Assembly: GCA_964384525.1 (NCBI GenBank)
Contig: CAYLKO010000006.1
Location: forward strand, 9,623-73,622
Direction: 5' to 3'
Length of the DNA stretch: 64,000 nt
DNA from: SHZI01 sp964384525
Lineage (GTDB): Bacteria > Pseudomonadota > Gammaproteobacteria > Steroidobacterales > GCA-2729495
This document shows positions 43,492 to 53,596 of this stretch, in pieces; positions within the stretch are counted from its first letter, which is position 1; each line of letters starts with the position of its first letter. The position numbers and the translations under genes are program-made. The notes under the pieces are model-generated. The model searched no databases and was not told the origin of the DNA. It saw only the letters and a program-made list of their open reading frames with translations.

Positions 43492-44100
43492 TCACCCTGC
43501 CTTCCGCGCCAGCATGGTCGCGAACTGCAACCGCATGCCGTTGTGCATGGTGCCGAGGTCTTCGTTGTACTTCACCATCTCCCAGCCGTCGTAGGCGGCG
43601 CGGAGCTCGCCGGCGCCGAGGGTGAACGGGAAGTTCACGAGGCAGGGGTGTTCGTCGGTGTTCATGGCGCAAACGATCAGGTTGTAGCCGCCGGGGCTCG
43701 TGCACTTCTGCATGTCGGCGATGACCTGGTCGACCCGGCCCGGGTCGAGGAACATGAGCGTGACGGTGCAGGCGATGAAGTCGAAGGTGTCATCGAGGTG
43801 GGCCTGGTTGATGTCGTAGATGCGGGCATCGATGTTCCTGATCTGCTCCTCTGCGATGATCGATTGCAGCGTGGCGATGGCGCCAGGGTTGCTGTCGACG
43901 GCGGTGACGTCGAAGCCGAGCCGGCTCAGGTAGAGCGCATTGCGTCCGGTGGAGCAGCCCATGTCGAGCGCCTTGCCAGGCTCGACGGTGCTGCAGGCCA
44001 GGACGACCTCGCTGTGGGGTGGGTTCAGGCCGAAGCGGGCGCCGTAGCTTTCTGGGCCAGTATCTGGGGCAGTATCGGGTGGTGAGGTTGTTGCGGTCAC
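43492..44100 (-). CDS. tehB: TehB-like SAM-dependent methyltransferase
   Basis: 202-residue class I methyltransferase. Motif I is GKALDMGCSTGRNALYLSRL. Further on, CTVTLMFLDPGRVDQVIADM and TSPGGYNLIVCAMNTDEHPC, then FPFTLGAGELRAAYDGWEMV and YNEDLG, follow E. coli TehB closely in order and spacing. TehB methylates tellurite, but relatives act on other chalcogen or thiol substrates, so tellurite resistance is only inferred; no tehA is near. GTG at 44100 is chosen because GGAAGGA precedes it; the open frame goes to 44160. Flanked on both sides by REP-like palindromes. Confidence 0.85.
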   Translation of the reverse strand: MTATTSPPDTAPDTGPESYGARFGLNPPHSEVVLACSTVEPGKALDMGCSTGRNALYLSRLGFDVTAVDSNPGAIATLQSIIAEEQIRNIDARIYDINQAHLDDTFDFIACTVTLMFLDPGRVDQVIADMQKCTSPGGYNLIVCAMNTDEHPCLVNFPFTLGAGELRAAYDGWEMVKYNEDLGTMHNGMRLQFATMLARKAG

Positions 44101-44167
44101 GTCAGTCCTTCCGGATATAAACGGAACCAGACTACAACAGCCACGCACCGGGTCCGCCAACCCGGAA

Positions 44168-44266
44168 AACTACCAGGATCGGTACCGGACTCCCAAACCT
44201 GCACGTATGCACGTGCAGACGAATAACTACCAGGCGGGGAGTCCGGTACCGATCCTGGTAGTTATT
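44168..44266. repeat. REPIN-like inverted pair, copy 3
   Basis: A complete 45-base element (44222-44266: outer AATAACTACCAG / CTGGTAGTTATT) carries the core as GGAGTCCGGTACC. A partial inverted second unit lies at 44168-44194, so two 27-base arms (44168-44194 and 44237-44263) are perfect reverse complements. The 42 bases between the arms include a smaller palindrome, TGCACGTGCA. It fills most of the gap between the TehB-like gene start and the 3' end of the diguanylate cyclase. Confidence 0.88.
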
Positions 44267-44294
44267 CGGTCTTGGCAGATACTGAACAGTGTCA

Positions 44295-45554
44295 TTACAC
44301 GCCCGCGCCATTCCTCAGGTCCGGCATGATGATGGCGCTGGGGCCACCGTCTGCTGTGGCGCAGTGGACGCGGTTGCGGCCGGCATTTTTGGCGGCGTAG
44401 AGGGCCTGGTCGGCGCGCTCGATGAGATCGGCCACGGACTCGCCGGGGCGGTACTCGGCGATGCCGATGGAGACCGTGACCTGGTGGATCCCGGCGAAGG
44501 GCCGGCGGACCACGGCCTTGCGTACCCGCTCGGCACAGGGCAGGGCGCCGCGCATCGAAGTGCCGGGGAGCAGGATGATGAATTCCTCGCCGCCGATTCG
44601 GCCCATGGCGCTGGGGCCTGGGCCGGCCAGATCCCCGGGACCGTCGTCGATGCGGGCCGGCTGGCCATTGCTGTTCAACGTGTCCATTCGTCGCAACGCG
44701 CCGCGGACCCGCTGGGCGAAGGCGGTGAGCAGGCGGTCGCCGGTCTGGTGGCCGTAGCGGTCGTTCATGTTCTTGAAGTGATCGATGTCGAGCAGGCCGA
44801 CGCACAGTGCATCCCCGGTGCGATCGGCCCGGGCCTTTTCACGGGCGACCATCTCGAGGATCGACTGCCGGCTCCAGGACTGGGTGAGGGCGTCATGTTC
44901 GGCCTGGTGCCTGAGCACCGTGAGCTGCATCTGCAGCTCCGCGTTGTTGGACCTGAGCCGGCTGCTGGTCCGGTTGAGTTGCCAGGCCACCCGATAGAGC
45001 ACGACCAGCGACGTGACGAGGACGGCGATCGGCAGCTGCACCGCCGCCGCCACCGTGGCGGCGTCGATGCCACCGCCGGCCGCCAGCACCAGCTGCTTCA
45101 GCAGCAGGCACACGGCCATCGCGGCGCCGGCACTGAACATCAGCCGCAGCAGGATGCGGGACGACACGGCCAGCATGGCGAGCGCAACCGCGCACAGCAT
45201 CATGCCAACGGCGAGCAGGGAGCCGGCGCCTGACGCCGGCACGAACCACAGGTACAGGGTGGACCACACGATACCCATCACCGCCTGCCCGGCGAGCAGG
45301 GTCGTGTGCGGCGGCTTTTCCGCTTCCGGCAGCCGATCGATCAGCCAGAAAAGGCCAATGGTGAGACCGGCGCCGAGGCTTAAGACCGCAGCCGCCAGCC
45401 CCGACAGCGGGGCCGCGCCCAGCATGCTGGCGACGGCGGCCACGGCCGCCCAGAGCGCATACAGGCCGGAGATCACCACGGCTGGCGGCGAGCACACATC
45501 GTGGCCATCGCGCCGGTCGATACGGGTTGAACGGGAATGCATTGCCGGATCCAT
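44295..45554 (-). CDS. Membrane diguanylate cyclase with insertion before GGEEF
   Basis: 419-residue protein. Residues 25-190 contain about six membrane helices. A short coiled linker (NRTSSRLRSNNAELQMQL) leads to the GGDEF domain from DALTQSWSRQSI. LLDIDHFKNMNDRYGHQTGD and the signature GGEEF (321-325) are intact, so it should be active. The RxxD (RRMD, 288-291) that normally lies five residues before the signature is separated from it by an extra stretch of about 24 Gly/Pro/Asp-rich residues. Product inhibition may therefore be altered. The start at ATG 45554 is chosen over the longer open frame. Confidence 0.87.
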   Translation of the reverse strand: MDPAMHSRSTRIDRRDGHDVCSPPAVVISGLYALWAAVAAVASMLGAAPLSGLAAAVLSLGAGLTIGLFWLIDRLPEAEKPPHTTLLAGQAVMGIVWSTLYLWFVPASGAGSLLAVGMMLCAVALAMLAVSSRILLRLMFSAGAAMAVCLLLKQLVLAAGGGIDAATVAAAVQLPIAVLVTSLVVLYRVAWQLNRTSSRLRSNNAELQMQLTVLRHQAEHDALTQSWSRQSILEMVAREKARADRTGDALCVGLLDIDHFKNMNDRYGHQTGDRLLTAFAQRVRGALRRMDTLNSNGQPARIDDGPGDLAGPGPSAMGRIGGEEFIILLPGTSMRGALPCAERVRKAVVRRPFAGIHQVTVSIGIAEYRPGESVADLIERADQALYAAKNAGRNRVHCATADGGPSAIIMPDLRNGAGV

Positions 45555-45750
45555 GGTGGCTGTCCGCTTCTTGTTGTTGTTTTGTCGGCTGGCCTGGCCG
45601 GTGCAAACGGCTGGTCGCCATGTTGTTCTGCGAAAGATGCTGGCACAGCGCACCCGGACAAACCGTGACCGGCGTCAGGGGAAATTTCTTGCCATAACGC
45701 CCGCGCGGCCGCCGTTCCCCCGGCATGCGGCTTTAGAATGACCGCCTCCC

Positions 45751-47682
45751 ATGAGCATCAGCACCACCAACACCAACCGGCACTTCGACGTGATCGTCGT
45801 GGGTGGCGGTCATGCCGGCACGGAGGCAGCCGCAGCCGCGGCCCGCATGGGCGCCCGCACGCTGCTGCTCACGCAGAATCTGGAAACGATCGGCCAGATG
45901 AGCTGCAATCCCTCGATCGGCGGCATCGGCAAGGGCCATCTGGCCCGGGAAGTCGATGCGCTGGGCGGCATCATGGCGGTGGCGGCCGATCGTGCCGGCA
46001 TTCATTTCCGCACGCTGAATGCCAGCAAGGGCCCGGCGGTGCGGGCCACCCGCGCACAGGCCGATCGCGCCCTGTACCGGCAGGCGGTGCGCGCGCTGCT
46101 CGATGCGGAGCCAAATCTGCTGCTCTTCCAGCAGGGTGTGGATGACCTGATCGTCGAAGGCGGGCGCGTGACCGGCGTGGTGACGCAGTCCGGCCTCGAG
46201 TTCACGGCGCGCGCGGTGGTGCTGACCGTCGGCACTTTTCTGGCCGGGCGGATCCATGTGGGGCTCAGCAGCCATGCCGGCGGTCGTGCCGGTGATCCGG
46301 CGTCCGTGGGTCTCGCGGCCCGGCTGCGCGAACTGCCCTTCGAGGTCGGCCGGCTCAAAACCGGCACGCCACCCCGCATCGATGCGCGGACCGTGGATTT
46401 CAGCCAGCTCGTCCTGCAGCCCGGCGATACGCCGGAGCCGGTGTTTTCGTTCATCGGTCGCCGCGCGGATCATCCACGACAGGTGCCGTGCCATATCACG
46501 CGCACCACGGCCGCCACCCACGACATCATCCGCGCCTCGCTCGATCAGTCGCCGATGTATGCCGGCGTCATCAAGGGTGTGGGGCCGCGCTACTGCCCGT
46601 CGGTGGAAGACAAGATCGTGCGCTTTGCCGACAAGACCTCGCACCAGATCTTTCTCGAGCCCGAAGGCCTGAACTCGAACGAGCTTTATCCCAACGGCAT
46701 CTCCACCAGCCTGCCTTTCGAGGTGCAGCAGGCGCTGGTGCAGACCATTCCCGGCCTGGAGAACGCCCACCTCACCCGGCCCGGCTATGCCATCGAGTAC
46801 GATTTCTTCGATCCCCGCGGCCTCAAGCCGACGCTCGAAACCCGCAGCCTGGCGGGCCTGTGGTTTGCCGGTCAGATCAACGGCACCACGGGCTACGAAG
46901 AAGCCGCGGCCCAGGGGTTGGTGGCCGGCATCAATGCCGTGCTCAGCGTCCGCGGTGAGGCGGGCTGGTCGCCGCGCCGGGACGAGGCCTACATCGGCGT
47001 GCTGATCGACGATCTCATCACGCGCGGCACCATCGAGCCCTACCGGATGTTCACCAGTCGCGCCGAGCACCGCTTGCTGCTCCGGGAAGACAACGCCGAC
47101 GCGCGCCTCACGCCGCTCGGCCGGCAGCTCAAGCTCGTGGATGAACACCGCTGGAGCCTGTTCAACACCAAGCAGGCGGCCATTGCCGCCGAGCGCGGGC
47201 GACTGCACGACATCGTGGTGCATCCGGCCGATGTCGCTGCCGCCCTGGCGGATGCCGGGCTGCCGGCACTGCGCCGCGAGCAGCGGGCGCTGGAACTCCT
47301 CCGGCGCCCGGATGTCGACTACCAGTGGCTGACGGCGCTGCCTGCCGTTGGCCCCAGAACCGCAGAGTCCGATGAATACCCCGAACTCAGCGCCCAGATC
47401 GACGAGCAGGTGCTGATCGAGGTCCGTTATGCCGGCTATGTGCGCCGCCAGCAGGTGGAGATCGAGCGGCAGCGGGGCACCGACGCCGTGAACCTGCCGG
47501 ATGATCTGGACTACTCGATGATCCACGGACTGTCACAGGAGCTACGCCTGAAGCTGAGCGCCCAGCGCCCCGCGACCATCGGCCACGCGAGCCGCATACC
47601 CGGCATCACGCCGGTGGCGGTCTCGCTGTTGCTGGTGCATCTCAAGAAGCGCCGCGTGAAAGCGCATGCCGGCGGCAGCTGA
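45751..47682 (+). CDS. mnmG: tRNA uridine 5-carboxymethylaminomethyl modification enzyme MnmG
   Basis: 643-residue FAD-dependent partner of MnmE. The FAD-binding N-terminus has FDVIVVGGGHAGTEAAAAAA. SCNPSIGGIGKGHLAREVDA and GLWFAGQINGTTGYEEAAAQ are family signatures. The C-terminal helical domain ends with IPGITPVAVSLLLVHLKK, which binds MnmE. In most gammaproteobacteria mnmG is near mnmE and directly followed by rsmG; here it is separated from mnmE by 4.6 kb and from rsmG by 10.5 kb. The start of the next gene overlaps its end by 17 bases. Confidence 0.96.
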   Translation: MSISTTNTNRHFDVIVVGGGHAGTEAAAAAARMGARTLLLTQNLETIGQMSCNPSIGGIGKGHLAREVDALGGIMAVAADRAGIHFRTLNASKGPAVRATRAQADRALYRQAVRALLDAEPNLLLFQQGVDDLIVEGGRVTGVVTQSGLEFTARAVVLTVGTFLAGRIHVGLSSHAGGRAGDPASVGLAARLRELPFEVGRLKTGTPPRIDARTVDFSQLVLQPGDTPEPVFSFIGRRADHPRQVPCHITRTTAATHDIIRASLDQSPMYAGVIKGVGPRYCPSVEDKIVRFADKTSHQIFLEPEGLNSNELYPNGISTSLPFEVQQALVQTIPGLENAHLTRPGYAIEYDFFDPRGLKPTLETRSLAGLWFAGQINGTTGYEEAAAQGLVAGINAVLSVRGEAGWSPRRDEAYIGVLIDDLITRGTIEPYRMFTSRAEHRLLLREDNADARLTPLGRQLKLVDEHRWSLFNTKQAAIAAERGRLHDIVVHPADVAAALADAGLPALRREQRALELLRRPDVDYQWLTALPAVGPRTAESDEYPELSAQIDEQVLIEVRYAGYVRRQQVEIERQRGTDAVNLPDDLDYSMIHGLSQELRLKLSAQRPATIGHASRIPGITPVAVSLLLVHLKKRRVKAHAGGS

Positions 47683-49351
47683 GGCCGTCCGGCAACGCGG
47701 TCCGCGGATCACCGCCGGGGTGGTTGCGGCGCTGGTCCTGCTGCTGGCCGGCTGCGGTCGCCCCGGCGCAGACAACCCGCAGTCCGTACCGGCCGCAGTC
47801 CACGTGGGCGGCGCGACGGGCCACGAACTCGCCGCCGAGCAGATCCTGCGCCGGGGCAATGGCGCGGAGCCGGAAACGCTGGATCCGCACCGCGCCGAGG
47901 GCGTGACCTCATCCAATGTGTTGCGGGATCTCTTCGAAGGGCTGGTCGCCGAAGCACCCGATGGCGCGCTGATTCCCGGCGCCGCGGAGAGCTGGACGAT
48001 GAGCGACGATGGCCGCGTCTACACTTTCAAGCTGCGGGCCAACGGGCGCTGGAGCAATGGTGATCCGGTCACCGCCGAGGATTTTGTCTTCGGATTGAGG
48101 CGCAGCGCCGATCCCGCCACCTTGTCCGAGTACTCGGCCATCCTCTATCCCATCGAGAATGCCGAAGCGGTGGTGCAGGGCACGCTGCCGCCGGAGCGGC
48201 TCGGCGTCAAGGCGATCGACGCTCACACGCTGGAGTTGCGGCTGCATTCGCCGACGCCCTATCTGCTGGGCCTCCTCACGCACTCCAGCACCTACCCGGT
48301 GCACCGGGCTTCCATCGAAAAGTATGGCACCCTCTTTGCGCGACCCGGCAATCTGGTGAGCAATGGCGCCTACAGCCTGAAGGCCTGGGTGGTGCAGTCC
48401 TACATCGAGCTGGCCCGCAATCCGTACTACTGGGACAACGCGGCCACGACCATCGATCAGGTCTGGTATTACCCGGTGGAGAATGCCGAGTCGGAGCTGA
48501 ACCGGTATCGCGCCAACGAGTTCGACATGACGGAGACCGTACCCAACCGGCAGATTCCCTGGCTCCGGAAGAACCTGCCGACGGAGCTGCACATCGCGCC
48601 CTATCTCGGCAGCTATGTTTACGGCTTCAACACCACGCAGCCACCCTTCAAGGACAACATCCCGTTGCGCAAGGCGCTGGCCATGGCGCTGGATCGCGAT
48701 GTGCTGGTGAACAAGATCACGGGCGCCGGTGAAATTCCGGCCTACGGCTGGGTGCCGCCGGTAACCGGTTATCACAGCCAGCAGCCGGCCTGGGCCAGCT
48801 GGACCCAGGAAGAGCGCAATGCCGAGGCGCGGCGGCAGTATGCCCTGGCGGGTTACTCGGCGGCGCACCCGCTCAAGGTCCAGCTGCTGTACAACACCGA
48901 GATCAACCACCGGCGCCTCGCCGTGGCCATGGCGGCGATGTGGCGTGATGTGCTGGGGGTGGAAACCGATATCCTGTCGCAGGAATGGCAGGTGTTTCTG
49001 CAGACCCGGCGCACCCGCATCGACACCCGGGTGTTCCGCTACGGCTGGATCGGCGATTACGATGATCCCTACACCTTTGCCGAGATCCTGCAGTCGCAAC
49101 ACGGACTGAACGACATGGGCTATGACAATCCGCATTACGATGCCTTGCTGGCGCAGGCCTCGCGGGAGGCGGATGCCAATCTCCGGATGGCGTTGCTGGA
49201 AGAGGCCGAGCGCATGATGCTGGACGACATGCCGAACCTGCCGATCTACTTCTATGTAAGCAAGCAGATGGTGACGCCGTGGGTGGCGGGCTTCGAGAGC
49301 AACATCATGGATCGCCACTACAGCCGTCATCTCCGCATCCTCAAGCACTGA
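47666..49351 (+). CDS. oppA: Peptide ABC transporter substrate-binding lipoprotein (second system)
   Basis: 561-residue SBP family 5 protein. A signal segment (ITAGVVAALVLLLAGC) ends in lipobox LAGC. Mature features are NGAEPETLDPHRAEG, RDLFEGLVAEAPDG, YTFKLRANGRWSNGDPVTAE, and GAYSLKAWVVQSYIELARNP. This places it in the OppA/MppA branch, which binds oligopeptides or murein peptides. It is paralogous to but clearly different from the protein at 8117. It starts inside mnmG and is followed by the permease genes with 6 bases between. Confidence 0.93.
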   Translation: MPAAAEAVRQRGPRITAGVVAALVLLLAGCGRPGADNPQSVPAAVHVGGATGHELAAEQILRRGNGAEPETLDPHRAEGVTSSNVLRDLFEGLVAEAPDGALIPGAAESWTMSDDGRVYTFKLRANGRWSNGDPVTAEDFVFGLRRSADPATLSEYSAILYPIENAEAVVQGTLPPERLGVKAIDAHTLELRLHSPTPYLLGLLTHSSTYPVHRASIEKYGTLFARPGNLVSNGAYSLKAWVVQSYIELARNPYYWDNAATTIDQVWYYPVENAESELNRYRANEFDMTETVPNRQIPWLRKNLPTELHIAPYLGSYVYGFNTTQPPFKDNIPLRKALAMALDRDVLVNKITGAGEIPAYGWVPPVTGYHSQQPAWASWTQEERNAEARRQYALAGYSAAHPLKVQLLYNTEINHRRLAVAMAAMWRDVLGVETDILSQEWQVFLQTRRTRIDTRVFRYGWIGDYDDPYTFAEILQSQHGLNDMGYDNPHYDALLAQASREADANLRMALLEEAERMMLDDMPNLPIYFYVSKQMVTPWVAGFESNIMDRHYSRHLRILKH

Positions 49352-49357
49352 CCGCCG

Positions 49358-50278
49358 GTGTTACGCCTTTTCCTGCGCCGGCTGCTCGAAGCCATTCCCA
49401 CCCTCCTGATCCTCATCGCGCTGACTTTCTTCATGATGCGGATCGCGCCCGGCGGTCCTTTCGACAGCGAGAAGCGGTTGCCAGCGGAGGTGGAGGCGAA
49501 CCTGCGGGTGGCCTATCACCTCGATGAGCCACTCCCCCAACAGTTCGGCCGCTATCTGTGGAATCTGGCCCAGGGGGATTTCGGGCCGTCGTTCCAGTAT
49601 CGCGATCGCACCGTGACGGAACTGATCGCCAGCGGTTTTCCGGTGTCGCTGAAGCTCGGCGGCTTCGCCATGCTGATTGCGCTGTTCGGCGGCGCCACGC
49701 TCGGCAGCATCGCCGCGCTCCGCCAGAACAAGGCGGCCGACTACGGCACGATGGCAGTCGCGATGACGGGCATCTCGGTGCCAAACTTCGTCATGGCGCC
49801 GCTCATGGTGCTCGCCTTTGCCGTGTATCTGGGCTGGCTGCCGGCCGGCGGGCTGGGCGACGCGGGCTGGCGCAACCTGCTGCTGCCGGTCATTGCGCTC
49901 GCCCTGCCCCAGGTGGCCTACATCGCACGGCTCACCCGCGGCAGCATGATCGAGGTCCTGCGCAGCAACTTCATCCGCACTGCGCGGGCGCAGGGGCTGT
50001 CGACCCGGACGATCCTGCTGCGCCATGCCCTGAAGCCGGCGCTGGTGCCGGTCGTGTCCTATCTGGGTCCGGCGACCGCCGGCCTCATCACGGGCTCGGT
50101 CGTGATCGAACAGATTTTCGGCCTGCCGGGCCTCGGCCGCTACTTCGTGCAGGGCGCGCTCAATCGCGACTACACCCTCGTGCTGGGCATCGTGGTGTTC
50201 TACGGCGCCCTCATCATCCTCTTCAATTTCCTGGTCGACCTGCTCTACGGCTGGCTCGATCCGCGCAGCCGCGAATGA
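49358..50278 (+). CDS. oppB: Peptide ABC transporter permease OppB (second system)
   Basis: 306-residue inner-membrane permease with a GTG start. The first helix is ALTFFMMRIAPGGPF. The periplasmic LAQGDFGPSFQYRDRTVTEL segment, EAA loop FIRTARAQGLSTRTILLRHA and C-terminal IFGLPGLGRYFVQGALNRD are OppB signatures. It overlaps oppC as ATGA. Order A-B-C-DF on one strand indicates a single operon. Confidence 0.93.
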   Translation: MLRLFLRRLLEAIPTLLILIALTFFMMRIAPGGPFDSEKRLPAEVEANLRVAYHLDEPLPQQFGRYLWNLAQGDFGPSFQYRDRTVTELIASGFPVSLKLGGFAMLIALFGGATLGSIAALRQNKAADYGTMAVAMTGISVPNFVMAPLMVLAFAVYLGWLPAGGLGDAGWRNLLLPVIALALPQVAYIARLTRGSMIEVLRSNFIRTARAQGLSTRTILLRHALKPALVPVVSYLGPATAGLITGSVVIEQIFGLPGLGRYFVQGALNRDYTLVLGIVVFYGALIILFNFLVDLLYGWLDPRSRE

Positions 50279-51173
50279 GCACGCCGCCATTGACCTCTGC
50301 CCTGGTCGCGCCGGAGCCGCCGCGCAGCCTGTGGTCCGATGCGTGGGCCGCCTTGAAGGGCAATCGGGCGGCCATCACGGCGGCCACCGTGCTCGCCGTG
50401 CTGGTGTTGCTCGTGCTCTTCGGGCCGATGCTGAGCGATCATCGCTTCGACAAACCCGACTGGGATGCGATTGCCGTGCCGCCCTCGCTCAGCGGCGGGC
50501 ATCTCTTCGGCACCGATTCCCTGGGTCGCGATCTCTACACCCGCACCCTGCACGGCGGGCGGATCTCCTTGCTGGTCGGGCTCGTGTCGACGCTGGTGAG
50601 CCTCGTCATCGGCATCGCCTGGGGCGCCACCGCCGGTTTTCTGGGCGGGCGCGTCGACCGCCTGATGATGCGCATCGTCGACATCCTGTATGCCCTGCCC
50701 TTCATGTTCCTGGTGATCCTGCTGATGGTGCTCTTCGGCCGGAACATCATCCTGATCTTCGTCGCCATCGGCGCCATCAACTGGCTGGACATGGCGCGCA
50801 TCGTGCGCGGCCAGACGCTGGGCCTGAAGCAGCGGGAATTCATCGAAGCCGCGCGCGTGTCCGGCGTGAAACCCGCCGCCATCATCCTGCGGCACATCGT
50901 GCCCAACCTGCTCGGCGTCGTCGTCATCTACGTGACGCTGACCATCCCGCAGGTGATCCTGGTGGAGTCCTTCCTGAGCTTCCTGGGCCTGGGCGTGCAG
51001 GAACCGATGACGTCCTGGGGCGTGATGGTGAGCGACGGGGCGCTCGACATGGAGACGGCGCCGTGGATGCTGGTGTTCCCGGCCTTGTTCCTGGCGATCA
51101 CGCTGTTCTGTTTCAACTTCCTCGGTGACGGCCTGCGTGATGCGCTGGATCCGCGCGACCGGAGCGGGCGCTG

Positions 51174-51174
<1 letters not shown>
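50275..51174 (+). CDS. oppC: Peptide ABC transporter permease OppC (second system)
   Basis: 299-residue permease. An N-terminal cytoplasmic segment leads to the first helix. HLFGTDSLGRDLYTRTLHGG is the OppC periplasmic signature, EAARVSGVKPAAIILRHIVP the EAA loop, and SFLSFLGLGVQEPMTSWGVM the C-terminal signature. The ATG at 50275 overlaps the oppB stop by 4 bases, and its own stop overlaps the next start by 1. The longer open frame to 49558 is shadow of oppB. Confidence 0.93.
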
Positions 51175-53012
<1,838 letters not shown>

Positions 53013-53016
53013 AGCC

Positions 53017-53550
53017 ATGCAGAAAATCGAAGTCATCCGCGGTGACATCACCACGCTCGACGTGGCCGCCATTGTCAACGCAGCCAACGAGACGCTGCTG
53101 GGCGGCGGTGGCGTGGACGGCGCCATCCATCGCGCTGCCGGTCCGGAATTGCTCGAGGCCTGCCGCGCCCTGCCTGAAGTGACACCCGGCGTGCGCTGCC
53201 CGGCCGGTGAAGCCCGCATAACGCAGGGCGTCGATCTCAAGGCCCGCCATGTGAAACAAACGGAGGGTACGGTGTGGAGGGGCGGCACGAGCGGCGAGGC
53301 GCGACTGCTGGCCAGCGCCTACCGCCAGAGCCTCAAGCTGGCGCAGCAGCAGCAATTGACCTCCATCGCCTTTCCGGCGATCAGTTGCGGCGCCTATGGT
53401 TTTCCCCTGCTCCAGGCGGCCGGCATCACCGTGCGCTCGATCCTCATCTTTCTCGCCGCCGACGAGGTGCTGGAGCAGGTCCAGCTGGTGGCCTTCAGTG
53501 ACGGCGTGCAGGCAGCCCTCGAAGCGGCGTTGAAGGCACCGCTGGGCTGA
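53017..53550 (+). CDS. Macrodomain protein, O-acetyl-ADP-ribose deacetylase-like
   Basis: 177-residue single macrodomain. Ligand-binding loops are present: GDITTLDVAAIVNAANETLL, GGGVDGAIHRAAG and AFPAISCGAYGFPLLQAA, as in YmdB. The middle strand usually spelled VIHTVGPVWRGG reads VKQTEGTVWRGG, so this segment is altered while its frame is intact. It starts 4 bases after the ABC ATPase stop and probably shares its transcript. The expected activity is removal of ADP-ribose or deacetylation of O-acetyl-ADP-ribose, but the changed strand makes this less certain. Confidence 0.85.
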   Translation: MQKIEVIRGDITTLDVAAIVNAANETLLGGGGVDGAIHRAAGPELLEACRALPEVTPGVRCPAGEARITQGVDLKARHVKQTEGTVWRGGTSGEARLLASAYRQSLKLAQQQQLTSIAFPAISCGAYGFPLLQAAGITVRSILIFLAADEVLEQVQLVAFSDGVQAALEAALKAPLG

Positions 53551-53596
53551 AGGCCGGTCCGGCGTTACTCTCGGCATTCGACCGGGGGAAAGAACC

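Noticed and set aside
44201..44217. Palindrome TGCACGTGCA as a parS site
   Set aside because: It shares only the CACGTG centre; flanks do not match TGTTTCACGTGAAACA. It lies in the loop of a REP-like pair.
45733..47526. 597-codon open frame on the minus strand
   Set aside because: Antisense to mnmG, whose frame is strongly conserved; composition is typical of shadow translation.
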